From Paenibacillus luteus (GTDB lineage: Bacteria; Bacillota; Bacilli; Paenibacillales; Paenibacillaceae), in the NCBI RefSeq assembly GCF_006542765.1, contig NZ_SKCD01000044.1:287455-351454 (forward strand): a DNA stretch of 64,000 nucleotides, given 5' to 3'. Under the pieces are notes generated by a model. It was not told the DNA's origin, searched no databases, and saw nothing but the letters and a program-made list of their open reading frames with translations. This document shows, in pieces, positions 17,487 through 26,301 of the stretch; positions within the stretch are counted from its first letter, which is position 1; every line of letters starts with the position of its first letter. The position numbers were made by a program, and so were the translations under genes.

Positions 17487-18611
17487 TTACTTGACAGGAC
17501 CCATAGCAGCTATGGAGAGCTCCACTTTAATGTTTACAACTGCGTGGGAGAAAGCTTCGGGCCAATCCTCTTCCACCTTAATGTACTGCTTATATTGCTT
17601 AGCTCTTGCATATACGCCAAGGCCTATGGGATCTAGCCTATGCTTCTGCATTTTTTGAATCAGTCCCTCTATTTGCTTCTCCATAAGAGCAGAAGCTTGC
17701 TTCTCCAGTTTCTTCGCGTCTTGTGCTACATTAACAGGAAAGAGATGTTCGGAGAGGCCGATCTTGGTTTTAATATGGATGTCGAATGTAAATCTTCCAT
17801 TCTCATATCCAGATTTAATTTTCGTTTTCAGTTTTCCCCCTGTGAAGCTCAGCATGTCGGTCTCGAATGGACCTTTAAGCGGCTTACCGGGTATTCGGTA
17901 CGACATACTGAAACCGGGGTCCGCCTGCTTTTGCAAAATACTGAGCAATACGGTTTCCTGTGCGTTTAAGGACATCGCATATTTGCCCTTAGCATTGAGC
18001 AATGCCGAGCCTTTTAACTGGACTTGTTTGTTTGTGATTTTAATTTCAGCTATATAGGGGGTAACACCTTTATCAAAAAATTGACGGTGCAGTTCTTGAG
18101 CTGTTGTGGAGTAGGTTTCAGATCTTTTGGTCTTTGTATCTACCATGCCCCGGAGCAAGATCGGCATGAGCGGCTGATCCGGCGGGTTTAAGTAAATGAC
18201 ATCTTTCACCTGACCGTCTACGGCGATCATCCGGTCTGTAATTGTATTTCTTGCATCGCGAAACAGCACGTCAAGCATGGCGAACCAATCCTCTTGCTGC
18301 AGCAGGCGTCTGCCAAGCAAAATAACTTGATAATTACGTCCTTGGATGGTACCGGCAGTTTGAGCATCTTGAAAGGATCTGGATTGGCGAAGCGATTCAG
18401 CGGTTCCTGCAATCTCTTGGCTTTTTTTCTTAATGTTTTTGCTGAAAACGGGGACGGTGCCGTAAAAATGAAATTTGTCGTTCTTGTCTAGATCCATGCC
18501 AAGAGCGAGCGGTGTTGCTGCATTTTCCAAATATAACTGATCACTGCACGCGGAGGCAAAGATACTTGCAGCAGCAAGAATAGCGCAAACGTAAATAGTG
18601 GTCCGTCTCAT
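17487..18611 (-). CDS. gerC: Ger(x)C family spore germination lipoprotein
   Basis: A 374-residue GerAC/GerKC-type subunit of a germinant receptor. The signal peptide ends in a lipobox-like FASAC (Cys22). Characteristic stretches are LALGMDLDKNDKFHFYGTVPVFS and QVILLGRRLLQ, with a C-terminal FTFDIHIKTKIGLSE domain. Its ATG overlaps the stop of the permease-like gene (ATGA). It is anchored on the outer face of the spore inner membrane and works with the two other subunits encoded upstream. The symbol is generic: sequence alone does not tell which receptor paralogue this is. Confidence 0.92.
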   Translation of the reverse strand: MRRTTIYVCAILAAASIFASACSDQLYLENAATPLALGMDLDKNDKFHFYGTVPVFSKNIKKKSQEIAGTAESLRQSRSFQDAQTAGTIQGRNYQVILLGRRLLQQEDWFAMLDVLFRDARNTITDRMIAVDGQVKDVIYLNPPDQPLMPILLRGMVDTKTKRSETYSTTAQELHRQFFDKGVTPYIAEIKITNKQVQLKGSALLNAKGKYAMSLNAQETVLLSILQKQADPGFSMSYRIPGKPLKGPFETDMLSFTGGKLKTKIKSGYENGRFTFDIHIKTKIGLSEHLFPVNVAQDAKKLEKQASALMEKQIEGLIQKMQKHRLDPIGLGVYARAKQYKQYIKVEEDWPEAFSHAVVNIKVELSIAAMGPVK

Positions 18612-19708
18612 GAGGCAGCCCTCCGGTGAAATCGCTTATACAGTGTTAAATAAACGAGCAGTAGACTCGGCAGGATATACTCTATGCAAAAACCGAAACG
18701 AGCAAGCCATAATTCAATTTTATCGCTTTGATTATACGTGGGCAGGTAGAAAAAAGTACCGATCGCAAGCACAATGACCAATGCACGAAGCGGAAAACGA
18801 TGGTCGCTTAAACCAAACACCTGACTAATGCAGAAGGATGCAATATACATGCAAGGAATCCACACTAAAGAAAATACGAATAAATAAAAGGAGATAAACG
18901 GAATCTCGATTCGCTCAATAAAACGAAATTCAATCGTTTTCAATATACTGATGATGGGGTCATTAAAGACAGTGCTTTCATGAGGGCTATAATAAATGAA
19001 GCATATCGTTGTGATGAAAATATAGACAGACATGGTTATCGAATTTGATATAACAAGAGCGCTAACAGCCTTTTCTTTTTTTTGCAAATAAGGGTACAAA
19101 ATAAATACGGCAATGATGCCAAGACTGGGGTAGATCGTTGCTTTCACAGCTGTTAAAACAGGCAGAAAACCGTCTTTGAAGAGAGGCAGCAAGTTCAGCC
19201 AATGAGCATATTTTAAGGTGAATAAATAAACAAACGGCAGCCAGCAGGAAATAACCGTCACCAGCTCGGCATATCTTCCTAGTATACGAGGGCCGCCCAA
19301 GGCGATTTTGTAGGCGGGAAATAAGAGCAGAATCATCAACACATAACCTTGTGTGTTCGGCATGAGCCATGTTTTAACAATAAGGATGGCGCGAACCAGT
19401 CCGTCATACATCAGGTGCAGGAAATAGAATGCCAGCAGCAGGGAAAAGCCTTTTGCGACCCATGCTCCCATCGTTTTGGATAAGGTATCGTATAGCGATT
19501 TCTCCGAGCTTTTTCTCATGACCATAATAATGATATAACCGCATAGAAGATTCAGCAAATAGCCGAGAGGAAGGGCGAGCAAGCCATCCGTACCAGCGGC
19601 TTCCGCCAGCTTTCTTGGCAAGGAGAGTACCGCTACACTGATCTGAATACCGGAAATAATAAAAATAAACTGCATGGACGTAATACTGTTTTTTTCCGTA
19701 TTGATCAA
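18608..19708 (-). CDS. gerB: GerAB/ArcD/ProY family germination permease subunit
   Basis: A 366-residue integral membrane protein with about ten membrane segments (ITSMQFIFIISGIQISVAVL at the start), of the amino-acid permease-like GerB family that binds germinant within the receptor. The start is a TTG whose bases overlap the TGA of gerA (TTGA), with GGAGGAGGG just upstream, so translation is coupled. It lies between gerA and gerC in the usual A-B-C order. Confidence 0.92.
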   Translation of the reverse strand: MINTEKNSITSMQFIFIISGIQISVAVLSLPRKLAEAAGTDGLLALPLGYLLNLLCGYIIIMVMRKSSEKSLYDTLSKTMGAWVAKGFSLLLAFYFLHLMYDGLVRAILIVKTWLMPNTQGYVLMILLLFPAYKIALGGPRILGRYAELVTVISCWLPFVYLFTLKYAHWLNLLPLFKDGFLPVLTAVKATIYPSLGIIAVFILYPYLQKKEKAVSALVISNSITMSVYIFITTICFIYYSPHESTVFNDPIISILKTIEFRFIERIEIPFISFYLFVFSLVWIPCMYIASFCISQVFGLSDHRFPLRALVIVLAIGTFFYLPTYNQSDKIELWLARFGFCIEYILPSLLLVYLTLYKRFHRRAAS

Positions 19709-21213
19709 GGTTTGCCCTCCTCCGGCTTATCATTTGATTGCGTAGTGTCTTGCTTGGCCAGCGTGCTCGTTGGCCTTTTGTTCAATAACCAAAGTGGAGC
19801 GCGTACAATTGTATCCTTCCAATCAGAAAAACGGACCGGCGCAAGCGGATTTCCATAAGGCATGCCTAATGATTTTAGCGTTAGCAGATGAGCGATCATG
19901 GTCATTAAACCGATGATGATCCCGACGAATCCGAATAGGGATGCCAAAATCATGAGAATAAAACGGATTAACCGCACAGCTGCGACCATATCGTAGTTAG
20001 GCAAAATAAAAGAAGAGATGGCGGTGAAGGCGACGACTATGACCATGACGTTGCTAATTAGCCCTGCCTGTACGACCGCTTGACCAAGCACAATGCCACC
20101 TACGATTCCAACGGTTTGGCCAACGGGAGCAGGAAGCCGAACGCCTGCTTCACGAAGCATCTCCAATGTGATTTCCATCAGAATAGCTTCTACGAATGGC
20201 GGAAAGGGTACTTGCCCGCGCGACTCTCCCAGAGTTAGTAGAAGCTTCAGTGGAATGATTTCAATGTGAAAGGAGGTGACAGCAATAAAGAAAGCTGGCA
20301 GGAAGGCCGCTGTAATGAAGGCAAATAACCGCAGCAAGCGCAAAAAGGTAGCAATGGACCAACGTGTACTATAGTCGTCGATACTTTGGAAAAAGGAATA
20401 AAAGCTAACCGGTGCGACTAGAACGCTGGGCGAGCGGTCAACGACAACGACGCATCTTCCTTGCAAAATTTGCGAGGCAGCAGAATCTGGGCGCTCCGTT
20501 AAGACGAATTGAGGAAATAGAGAGTAAGGATTATCTTCTATTAACTCGGACAGTTCTCCCGTATTTAAAATAACGTCTACGTCTATTTTTTGGATTCTTT
20601 CCTCCATGGAACGCAGAAGTTCAGGGTTCATCACATCAGCTAAATATAAGAGTGTAACATTCGTTTGTCCGCGTCTTCCGACGATCAAGCGGCGCATCTT
20701 TAATTCCCGGTTCGGAATGTAACGCCGAATCATCGCTATGTTTTGCCCGCTTGTCTCAACAAAACCCTGATGGGCGCCCTTTAATGACGCTTCCATTTGC
20801 GGGTCCTCAATCGCTCGTTGTGGCCAGCCGCCTGTTCCAAGCGCATAGGCTTTGTCTCTGCCATCGACGAGCAGAACGCTGCTTCCATGAAGTAACGATA
20901 TTTCAATTTGAGACCAGCGGGACTCTTCTATAATATGACCTACGGTCATCATGAGCTCGTCGCCAGGCTTTCCGTCTTCGGTATGAACCTGTAGCGGGCG
21001 GAGGACATCATTATTAATGGCTTGCTGGTCGCTCAGCCCATCGATAAATAGGAGTGCTGCTTGCTCTTGAGTCTGTTTGATGGTGAAGGTTCTAATAAAT
21101 AAATCGGGCGATTCAGAAAATAAGTTTCGGACGATTTTAAGATTTTCATCCAGGTTAAAAAGGATACCATCCTCTTGTTCAGGCTTGTCCATCTCGTTTT
21201 CTGCATGGATCAT
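19705..21213 (-). CDS. gerA: GerA family spore germination protein
   Basis: A 502-residue GerAA/GerKA-type subunit. A cytosolic N-terminal domain (LDENLKIVRNLFSESPDLFI, DVILNTGELSELIEDNPYS) is followed by the conserved QGRCVVVVDRSPSVLVAPVS and a C-terminal membrane domain of several segments (PPFVEAILMEITLEMLREAG, VGIVGGIVLGQA). The frame could be extended to 21297, but ATG 21213 has a perfect AAAGGAGG site nine bases ahead. It heads a three-gene operon for a nutrient receptor of the spore inner membrane. Confidence 0.93.
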   Translation of the reverse strand: MIHAENEMDKPEQEDGILFNLDENLKIVRNLFSESPDLFIRTFTIKQTQEQAALLFIDGLSDQQAINNDVLRPLQVHTEDGKPGDELMMTVGHIIEESRWSQIEISLLHGSSVLLVDGRDKAYALGTGGWPQRAIEDPQMEASLKGAHQGFVETSGQNIAMIRRYIPNRELKMRRLIVGRRGQTNVTLLYLADVMNPELLRSMEERIQKIDVDVILNTGELSELIEDNPYSLFPQFVLTERPDSAASQILQGRCVVVVDRSPSVLVAPVSFYSFFQSIDDYSTRWSIATFLRLLRLFAFITAAFLPAFFIAVTSFHIEIIPLKLLLTLGESRGQVPFPPFVEAILMEITLEMLREAGVRLPAPVGQTVGIVGGIVLGQAVVQAGLISNVMVIVVAFTAISSFILPNYDMVAAVRLIRFILMILASLFGFVGIIIGLMTMIAHLLTLKSLGMPYGNPLAPVRFSDWKDTIVRAPLWLLNKRPTSTLAKQDTTQSNDKPEEGKP

Positions 21214-21296
21214 CAAAGATATCCTCCTTTCCCGGCTGAAGTCATGATCGGCTATTCTATTTTGCCACGCTTTACCATGAGTATACGTGGCCAACA

Positions 21297-21328
21297 AAAA
21301 TCCCCCCTCGCATAGTGCAAGGGGGGAT
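21297..21328 (-). terminator. Terminator of the PRPP synthetase-like gene
   Basis: A 13-bp GC-rich stem (one wobble) with the three-base loop between 21301-21312 and 21316-21328. On the minus strand it ends in TTTTTG, so it terminates transcripts from 21368. Confidence 0.85.
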
Positions 21329-21367
21329 GGTGATTAATGGTCAATAGGGAAGCAACTTTCCCAGTAC

Positions 21368-22309
21368 TTAGGTGCCTGCTTTGAACAAGGTGGCAATGGA
21401 GCCGCCTTCGGTAATGATTTTGATCGCTGTAGCTAGAAGCGGGGACATCGGCAAAACGATAAACTTATCGGAACGCTGTTCGCCGATATCAATCGTATCG
21501 GTAATGACGACCTCCCGAATATTCGGGTGATCAAGCTTCTCCAGCGCATTGGCGGAGAACAGCCCATGCGTTGCACATATGTAAGAGTCATGGGCGCCTT
21601 TTTTCTTAAGCGCTTCGACTACGTTAACGATCGTGCTGCCTGTGTCAATCAGGTCTTCAATTATAATCGGAGTCATATCTTCAACGTCTCCGATAATATG
21701 TGTAATCTCGGATTGGTTATGCGCTGGCCGGTTTTTAATCATGATCGCAAATGGACAATCTAGCAGGCCAGCAAGCTTTTCTGCTGTTGTTGCACGTCCT
21801 GCGTCAGGAGAGACGACGACAGGGTTTTTAATATTTTTGCCTCTTAAGTATTCGATAATCAGATCAAGCGCAGTCAAATGATCGACCGGAATATCGAAGA
21901 AGCCCTGAATCGGATCGGCATGCAAATCAACGGTAATGATTCGGTTAGCACCGACCGTCGTAAGCACATCTGCGACGAGCTTGGCGGAAATGGGCTCCCG
22001 TGGAGCTGATTTTCTTTCTTGACGAGCATAACCATAATAGGGCATAACAATGTTGATGGTTTTGGCGGATGCCCGCTTGGCAGCATCAATCATGACAAGC
22101 GTTTCGATTAAATGCTCGTTAACGGGATGGGAAAGCGATTGTACGATAAAGACGTCACAGGTACGAATGGACTCACCATAGGAAACATGAATTTCGCCGC
22201 TCTGTTGTCGTGAGATAGCGACATTTCCTAGGGGAAGATCAAGCTCTTTGCATAGCTCCTCGGCAAGCCTCTGATTCGAGGTGCCGGAAAAAATTTTAAT
22301 CTTTTGCAT
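21368..22309 (-). CDS. Ribose-phosphate pyrophosphokinase-like protein (diverged Prs paralogue)
   Basis: A 313-residue protein with the full class I PRPP synthetase layout: IKIFSGTSNQRLAEELC, MPYYGYARQERKSAPREPIS, TVDLHADPIQGFFDIPVDHL. Several active-site segments differ from housekeeping Prs: the flexible-loop motif reads IMIKNRPAHN instead of KRR…PN, the ribose-phosphate signature reads VVSPDAGRATTA instead of VSPDxGGxxRA, and the PRPP loop reads IIIEDLIDTGSTI. This suggests a paralogue with altered regulation or substrate rather than the essential copy, which normally sits beside glmU. The start has AAGGAGG. It is monocistronic and divergent from the MFS gene. Confidence 0.8.
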   Translation of the reverse strand: MQKIKIFSGTSNQRLAEELCKELDLPLGNVAISRQQSGEIHVSYGESIRTCDVFIVQSLSHPVNEHLIETLVMIDAAKRASAKTINIVMPYYGYARQERKSAPREPISAKLVADVLTTVGANRIITVDLHADPIQGFFDIPVDHLTALDLIIEYLRGKNIKNPVVVSPDAGRATTAEKLAGLLDCPFAIMIKNRPAHNQSEITHIIGDVEDMTPIIIEDLIDTGSTIVNVVEALKKKGAHDSYICATHGLFSANALEKLDHPNIREVVITDTIDIGEQRSDKFIVLPMSPLLATAIKIITEGGSIATLFKAGT

Positions 22310-22472
22310 AAGATCCTCCTTAAAACTACGATAAACGACATTCTTTGCTCAATCATAACAAACAAAGCATAGGAGGACAAATCATTGCGGTACTTTTTCG
22401 GGGATTGGAACAAATAAGGAAAGGTGATAAAGTACTTTAATGGGAAAGAAAGAGGAAAAGGAGATTTATGAA

Positions 22473-23705
22473 ATGGCTGTTTACAATGAATCCCGACCCC
22501 AAATAGCCAATCAGTCAACGGGAGCTAAGAGGTTTTGGCTTATTTTATTGTTGGGTTGTCTTTCGGCATTTGGGCCCCTGTCACTGGACATGTATTTGCC
22601 TGCATTGCCTAAGCTTGAAGATGATTTTGGGACCAGCTCATCTCTTGTGCAATTAAGCTTAACCGCTTGTATGATAGGCCTGTCCGTTGGGCAATTATTT
22701 GCAGGAACATGGAGCGACGTTCGTGGAAGAAGGCTGCCGCTGCTTATTTTTCTTGCCATATATGGGGTGTCGTCCGTGTTATGCGCCTTTGCGCCATCAA
22801 TCGGTTTACTGATCGTACTACGTTTCATACAAGGCTTCTCAGGATCTGCGGGCATTGTTGTTTCTCGGGCAATTGTAAGGGATATGTATTCGGGTCCAGA
22901 GCTCACCCGTTTTTTTGCAATGCTTATGCTTGTAAACGGAGCAGCACCGATATTTGCACCTATCTTTGGCGGGCAGCTGCTTAAGTTCACCTCTTGGGAG
23001 GGCGTTTTTGTCGTTCTGGGCATTTGGGGTGTAGTTATTTTTGCCGCTGTTTTATTCGGTATGCCGGAGACACTTGCACCCGAGAAACGGATGGTAGCCG
23101 GGATTCGCCCCATGCTATCCACCTTCGGCATGCTGCTGAGGGATCGTTCATTTATGGGATATGCGCTAGCTCAGGGCCTTGTCATGGCAGCCATGTTTGC
23201 GTATATTGCGGGGTCTCCATTTGTCCTCCAAAATATATATGGTGTTAGCCCGCAGGGCTTCAGCTTGTTATTTGCGCTAAATGGACTAGGCATTATTATA
23301 TTTGGTCAAGTTACGGGACGACTTGCAGGTAAAGTAGGAGAGAAAAAGCTATTTGCTATTGGACTCATACTGGCTTCAACAGCGGGACTGTCCCTGCTTG
23401 TAATGATTATTTTAAACGCGCCGCTTTTTGCCTTACTGATACCGCTGTTTTTTGTTGTATCAAGCGTAGGCATCATATCAACGACAGGTTTCTCGCTTGC
23501 GATGCAAAAACATGGTCATGCTGCAGGCAGCGCTTTCGCACTGCTTGGGCTGTTATCCTTTACATTTGGCGGCATTATGGCTCCGCTAGTCGGGCTAGGT
23601 GGAAGTGCAAATGCGCTTCCTATGGGAATTTGGATTGCCCTTGCTGAGCTTGGCGCCGCAGCATGCTATATTTTCATGATTTATCTCCCTTCGAAAGGGC
23701 GGTAA
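22473..23705 (+). CDS. MFS multidrug efflux transporter, Bcr/CflA family
   Basis: A transporter of about 410 residues with 12 membrane segments. The first segment carries LSLDMYLPALP, typical of Bcr/CflA pumps, and the loop between segments 2 and 3 carries the MFS signature GTWSDVRGRR. ATG 22473 has AAGGAG nine bases ahead; an in-frame ATG at 22440 behind AAAGGTGAT is an alternative. It should export drugs or small metabolites by proton antiport. It stands alone. Confidence 0.85.
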   Translation: MAVYNESRPQIANQSTGAKRFWLILLLGCLSAFGPLSLDMYLPALPKLEDDFGTSSSLVQLSLTACMIGLSVGQLFAGTWSDVRGRRLPLLIFLAIYGVSSVLCAFAPSIGLLIVLRFIQGFSGSAGIVVSRAIVRDMYSGPELTRFFAMLMLVNGAAPIFAPIFGGQLLKFTSWEGVFVVLGIWGVVIFAAVLFGMPETLAPEKRMVAGIRPMLSTFGMLLRDRSFMGYALAQGLVMAAMFAYIAGSPFVLQNIYGVSPQGFSLLFALNGLGIIIFGQVTGRLAGKVGEKKLFAIGLILASTAGLSLLVMIILNAPLFALLIPLFFVVSSVGIISTTGFSLAMQKHGHAAGSAFALLGLLSFTFGGIMAPLVGLGGSANALPMGIWIALAELGAAACYIFMIYLPSKGR

Positions 23706-23727
23706 TTCTCGTAAAACGCAAGCCTGC

Positions 23728-23768
23728 CTCCGACAAACCTTATTTTCAGGTGTGAGGAGGCTCTTTTT
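23728..23768 (+). terminator. Terminator after the Bcr-type pump gene
   Basis: GCCTCC (near 23730) can pair with GGAGGC (near 23755), followed directly by TCTTTTTTT. The inner part of the stem is imperfect. Confidence 0.6.
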
Positions 23769-23817
23769 TTGGGGAGGGCTGCGGGTGTATAATGTGTGCT
23801 TAGAAAGAGGTGGAAGC

Positions 23818-25470
23818 ATGTCTCAAGAGATTAGAGCTTACGAGCTGGTTGCACTGAAGGAAATAGCGGAAATGCTCAACAGCACCAACAATATGAATCA
23901 AATGTTAGACGATGTGTTAATTAAGCTGCTTGAAGTTACGGGCTTTACGACTGGTTGGATCTTTATGACGGATAACCGAAGCGAGAAGCTGTGTGCGGCT
24001 TCCCATGCCTTGCCGCAAGGGCTGAACGCTAATAACCAGCAGGTGATGTGCGGAACGGAATGCTGGTGCCTGCAAAGCTACATGCAAAATAAATTGCATC
24101 ATGCCGTTAATATTATAGAATGCTCTCGAATTACCTATGCCATTACTCATTCACTTGGAGATACGGAAGGCATATCTCACCATGCCACCGTGCCGCTAAA
24201 AGCCGGTACTGACAGCTTTGGTTTGCTAAACGTCTCACAGACCGGAAAGGTTTATTTCTCGGAGGAAGAGCTGGCGCTGCTTGAGGCGATCGCTTATCAA
24301 ATTGGGACGGCAATCAAGCGGATTAGGCTGTATCAGCTGCAGGAGCAGCATGCGATTCATTATGCGAAGCTCGGCAACGTTATTCAGAGCATTAATGCAG
24401 TGCAAGACATTAATCAACTGCCGCTGCAGGCGGTTAAACATATTGGGGATACTTTCCACTGGCAGCATGTTTCGTTATTTATGTATGAGCAGCAGCAATT
24501 ATCGCTTCGCGCTCATTATACGAACAACCAATTAAACAAAGAATGGCTCTCGCTTGCCATTGACGAAGGGGGACCTGTCAGCACGGCGTTCAGCGAAAAT
24601 CGGCTTGTCGCCTTGGCGAATTGCGAGCAGGTGCCTTACAAGTCGTTGTCCTCTATTGGTATTCCGCCATTCTTATCGGCGGTTGCTGTACCGCTTCGTA
24701 TCCGAAGCCGTTCAATCGGCGTACTATTCCTCAGCAGCCAGCTGCCGCATCAGTTCGATGATTACCTGGATGATTTCATGTATTCGCTGGGGGACCATTT
24801 TACGTTAAGCGTAGAAAATTTGCGGGTGTATGAACAGCGCCGAGAGCTGGCCTTAATGGAAGAGAGAAACCGGATGGCAAGGGATCTGCATGATTCGGTT
24901 ATTCAGAAGGTGTTCTCGCTATCCTTTCTGGCGAAAGGCGCAGAGACGGTGCTCGCGGGCAAGGAGCCGATCGTGGAGCGTTCCTTGCAAGAGATCAGGC
25001 AGCTGTCGCAGGAAGCGTTGAAGGAAATGCGAACTTTGATTTGGCAGCTGCGCCCGGCAGGATTGGAGCATGGCCTGCTAACCGCATTGAAAAAATACGG
25101 AAATAGTATGGAGATCGTCGTATACGAACAGGTAGAAGGTGTGCGGGAGCTGCCCCGGGCAATCGAGGAAGCTTTTTGGCGGATCGGCCAGGAGGCTTTA
25201 AATAATGTCAAAAAACATGCGGACACGAATGTGGTGTACATCCGTTTGGTAAAATCAGAACAGCTGGCCAGCCTTGAGATTAGAGATAAAGGCCGTGGTT
25301 TCTCACCGGAAAAGCGCAAAGGGAAGCGCACGATGGGCATGCTATCCATGAGGGAACGGGCGGAAACGCTTGGCGGAGAATTAATGATTCAAAGCGGAAA
25401 GGGACAGCCGACGATTGTGAAGGCGACCATTCCCATTGCGTCAGAGATGGATACGTGGGAAGAGGAATGA
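23818..25470 (+). CDS. GAF-domain sensor histidine kinase (NarL-partner type) with a Cys cluster
   Basis: A cytosolic 550-residue kinase without membrane segments. The N-terminal GAF domain (about 20-180) contains Cys59, Cys78, Cys82, Cys84 and Cys102 (CGTECWCLQ…ECSR). A second GAF domain spans about 195-345. Then come HisKA_3 with ARDLHDSVIQ (His358) and an HATPase domain (EALNNVKKHA). The cysteine spacing recalls the [2Fe-2S] GAF of staphylococcal AirS; redox or oxygen sensing is inferred. The ATG follows AAAGAGGTGG; an upstream in-frame extension would run through the preceding terminator. The LuxR-type partner follows, then an azoreductase gene, an order I recall from yhcY-yhcZ-yhdA of B. 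subtilis. Confidence 0.9.
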   Translation: MSQEIRAYELVALKEIAEMLNSTNNMNQMLDDVLIKLLEVTGFTTGWIFMTDNRSEKLCAASHALPQGLNANNQQVMCGTECWCLQSYMQNKLHHAVNIIECSRITYAITHSLGDTEGISHHATVPLKAGTDSFGLLNVSQTGKVYFSEEELALLEAIAYQIGTAIKRIRLYQLQEQHAIHYAKLGNVIQSINAVQDINQLPLQAVKHIGDTFHWQHVSLFMYEQQQLSLRAHYTNNQLNKEWLSLAIDEGGPVSTAFSENRLVALANCEQVPYKSLSSIGIPPFLSAVAVPLRIRSRSIGVLFLSSQLPHQFDDYLDDFMYSLGDHFTLSVENLRVYEQRRELALMEERNRMARDLHDSVIQKVFSLSFLAKGAETVLAGKEPIVERSLQEIRQLSQEALKEMRTLIWQLRPAGLEHGLLTALKKYGNSMEIVVYEQVEGVRELPRAIEEAFWRIGQEALNNVKKHADTNVVYIRLVKSEQLASLEIRDKGRGFSPEKRKGKRTMGMLSMRERAETLGGELMIQSGKGQPTIVKATIPIASEMDTWEEE

Positions 25471-25479
25471 GGAGTAGCC

Positions 25480-26142
25480 GTGACAATTAAAATTTTATTA
25501 GTGGATGACCATCAAATCGTTTTAAAAGGGATCTCTTTTTTCTTAAGCATGCAGCCTGATTTCGAGCTGGTAGGCGAAGCTAACAACGGCCGTGAAGCGG
25601 TGGAGAAGGCAGGTGAATTGCAGCCTGACCTCATCTTAATGGATTTGAATATGCCAATTATGGATGGATTAGAGGCGAGTAATCTAATCGCCAAGCAATT
25701 TCCAGATATGAAGGTGCTCGTGCTGACAAGTTTCTCGGATCTGAGCCATATCGTGCCTGCCCTTCAGTCGGGTGTTGTCGGTTATATGCTTAAGGATGTA
25801 GAGCCCGATCAACTGGCAGAAGCCATTCGCAGCGCGTATAAGGGGAATGTTCAGCTGCATCCGGATATTTCAGCAGCCCTTCTCAATCAGCTGGCTCCTT
25901 CGGAGAAGGCTGTGAAGGAACCGGTTAGAAGTGAGCTGTCCGATACGTTAACCCCTAGGGAGCTGGAGGTGCTTAAGCTGCTTACCAAGGGGATGAGCAA
26001 CCGAGAAATTGCGTCTGCGCTGACGGTTGCTGAGAAAACAGTCAAAACCCATGTCAGCAGCATTTTGAGCAAGCTGAATCTGGCGGATCGAACACAAGCG
26101 GCATTGTATGCGGTACAATTCATGAACGTAAACAAAGTTTAA
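25480..26142 (+). CDS. Response regulator, NarL/LuxR type
   Basis: A 220-residue protein: receiver domain with VDDH and Asp55 (LILMDLNMPIMDG), and a C-terminal LuxR helix-turn-helix (LTPRELEVLKLLTKGMSNRE, AEKTVKTHVSSIL). The start is GTG 25480 with GAGGAG ahead, nine bases after the kinase gene. It is the cognate regulator of the GAF kinase. The nearest downstream gene, the azoreductase, is a plausible target but no operator of this regulator is identified. Confidence 0.92.
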   Translation: MTIKILLVDDHQIVLKGISFFLSMQPDFELVGEANNGREAVEKAGELQPDLILMDLNMPIMDGLEASNLIAKQFPDMKVLVLTSFSDLSHIVPALQSGVVGYMLKDVEPDQLAEAIRSAYKGNVQLHPDISAALLNQLAPSEKAVKEPVRSELSDTLTPRELEVLKLLTKGMSNREIASALTVAEKTVKTHVSSILSKLNLADRTQAALYAVQFMNVNKV

Positions 26143-26247
26143 GCGGTGATCTAAGACTATAGTCGTAAGACTTGTACTCCGCCTTAAACGGTCAATAAGC
26201 GATATTTTTTCAGTCTATTAGCCGATGTGTTTCTCCTCAAAGCTATA

Positions 26248-26273
26248 TACAATTAAGATACTTACAAAAAGTA
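26248..26273 (+). promoter_or_regulatory. Azoreductase promoter region with inverted-repeat operator
   Basis: A TACAAT -10-like hexamer (26248-26253) is followed by TACTT-ACAAA-AAGTA (26259-26273). The arms and five-base spacer are the same as in the operator before the LLM oxidoreductase at 13834-13848. The geometry resembles sites of HxlR-family quinone/electrophile sensors such as QsrR. No good -35 is visible. Confidence 0.5.
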
Positions 26274-26301
26274 AATCAAACACTGTGGAGGGAAACACAA
26301 A

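Noticed and set aside
22511..23131. A 206-codon minus-strand frame inside the Bcr-type pump gene
   Set aside because: Its composition is that of a mirrored membrane protein and the plus-strand gene is clear.
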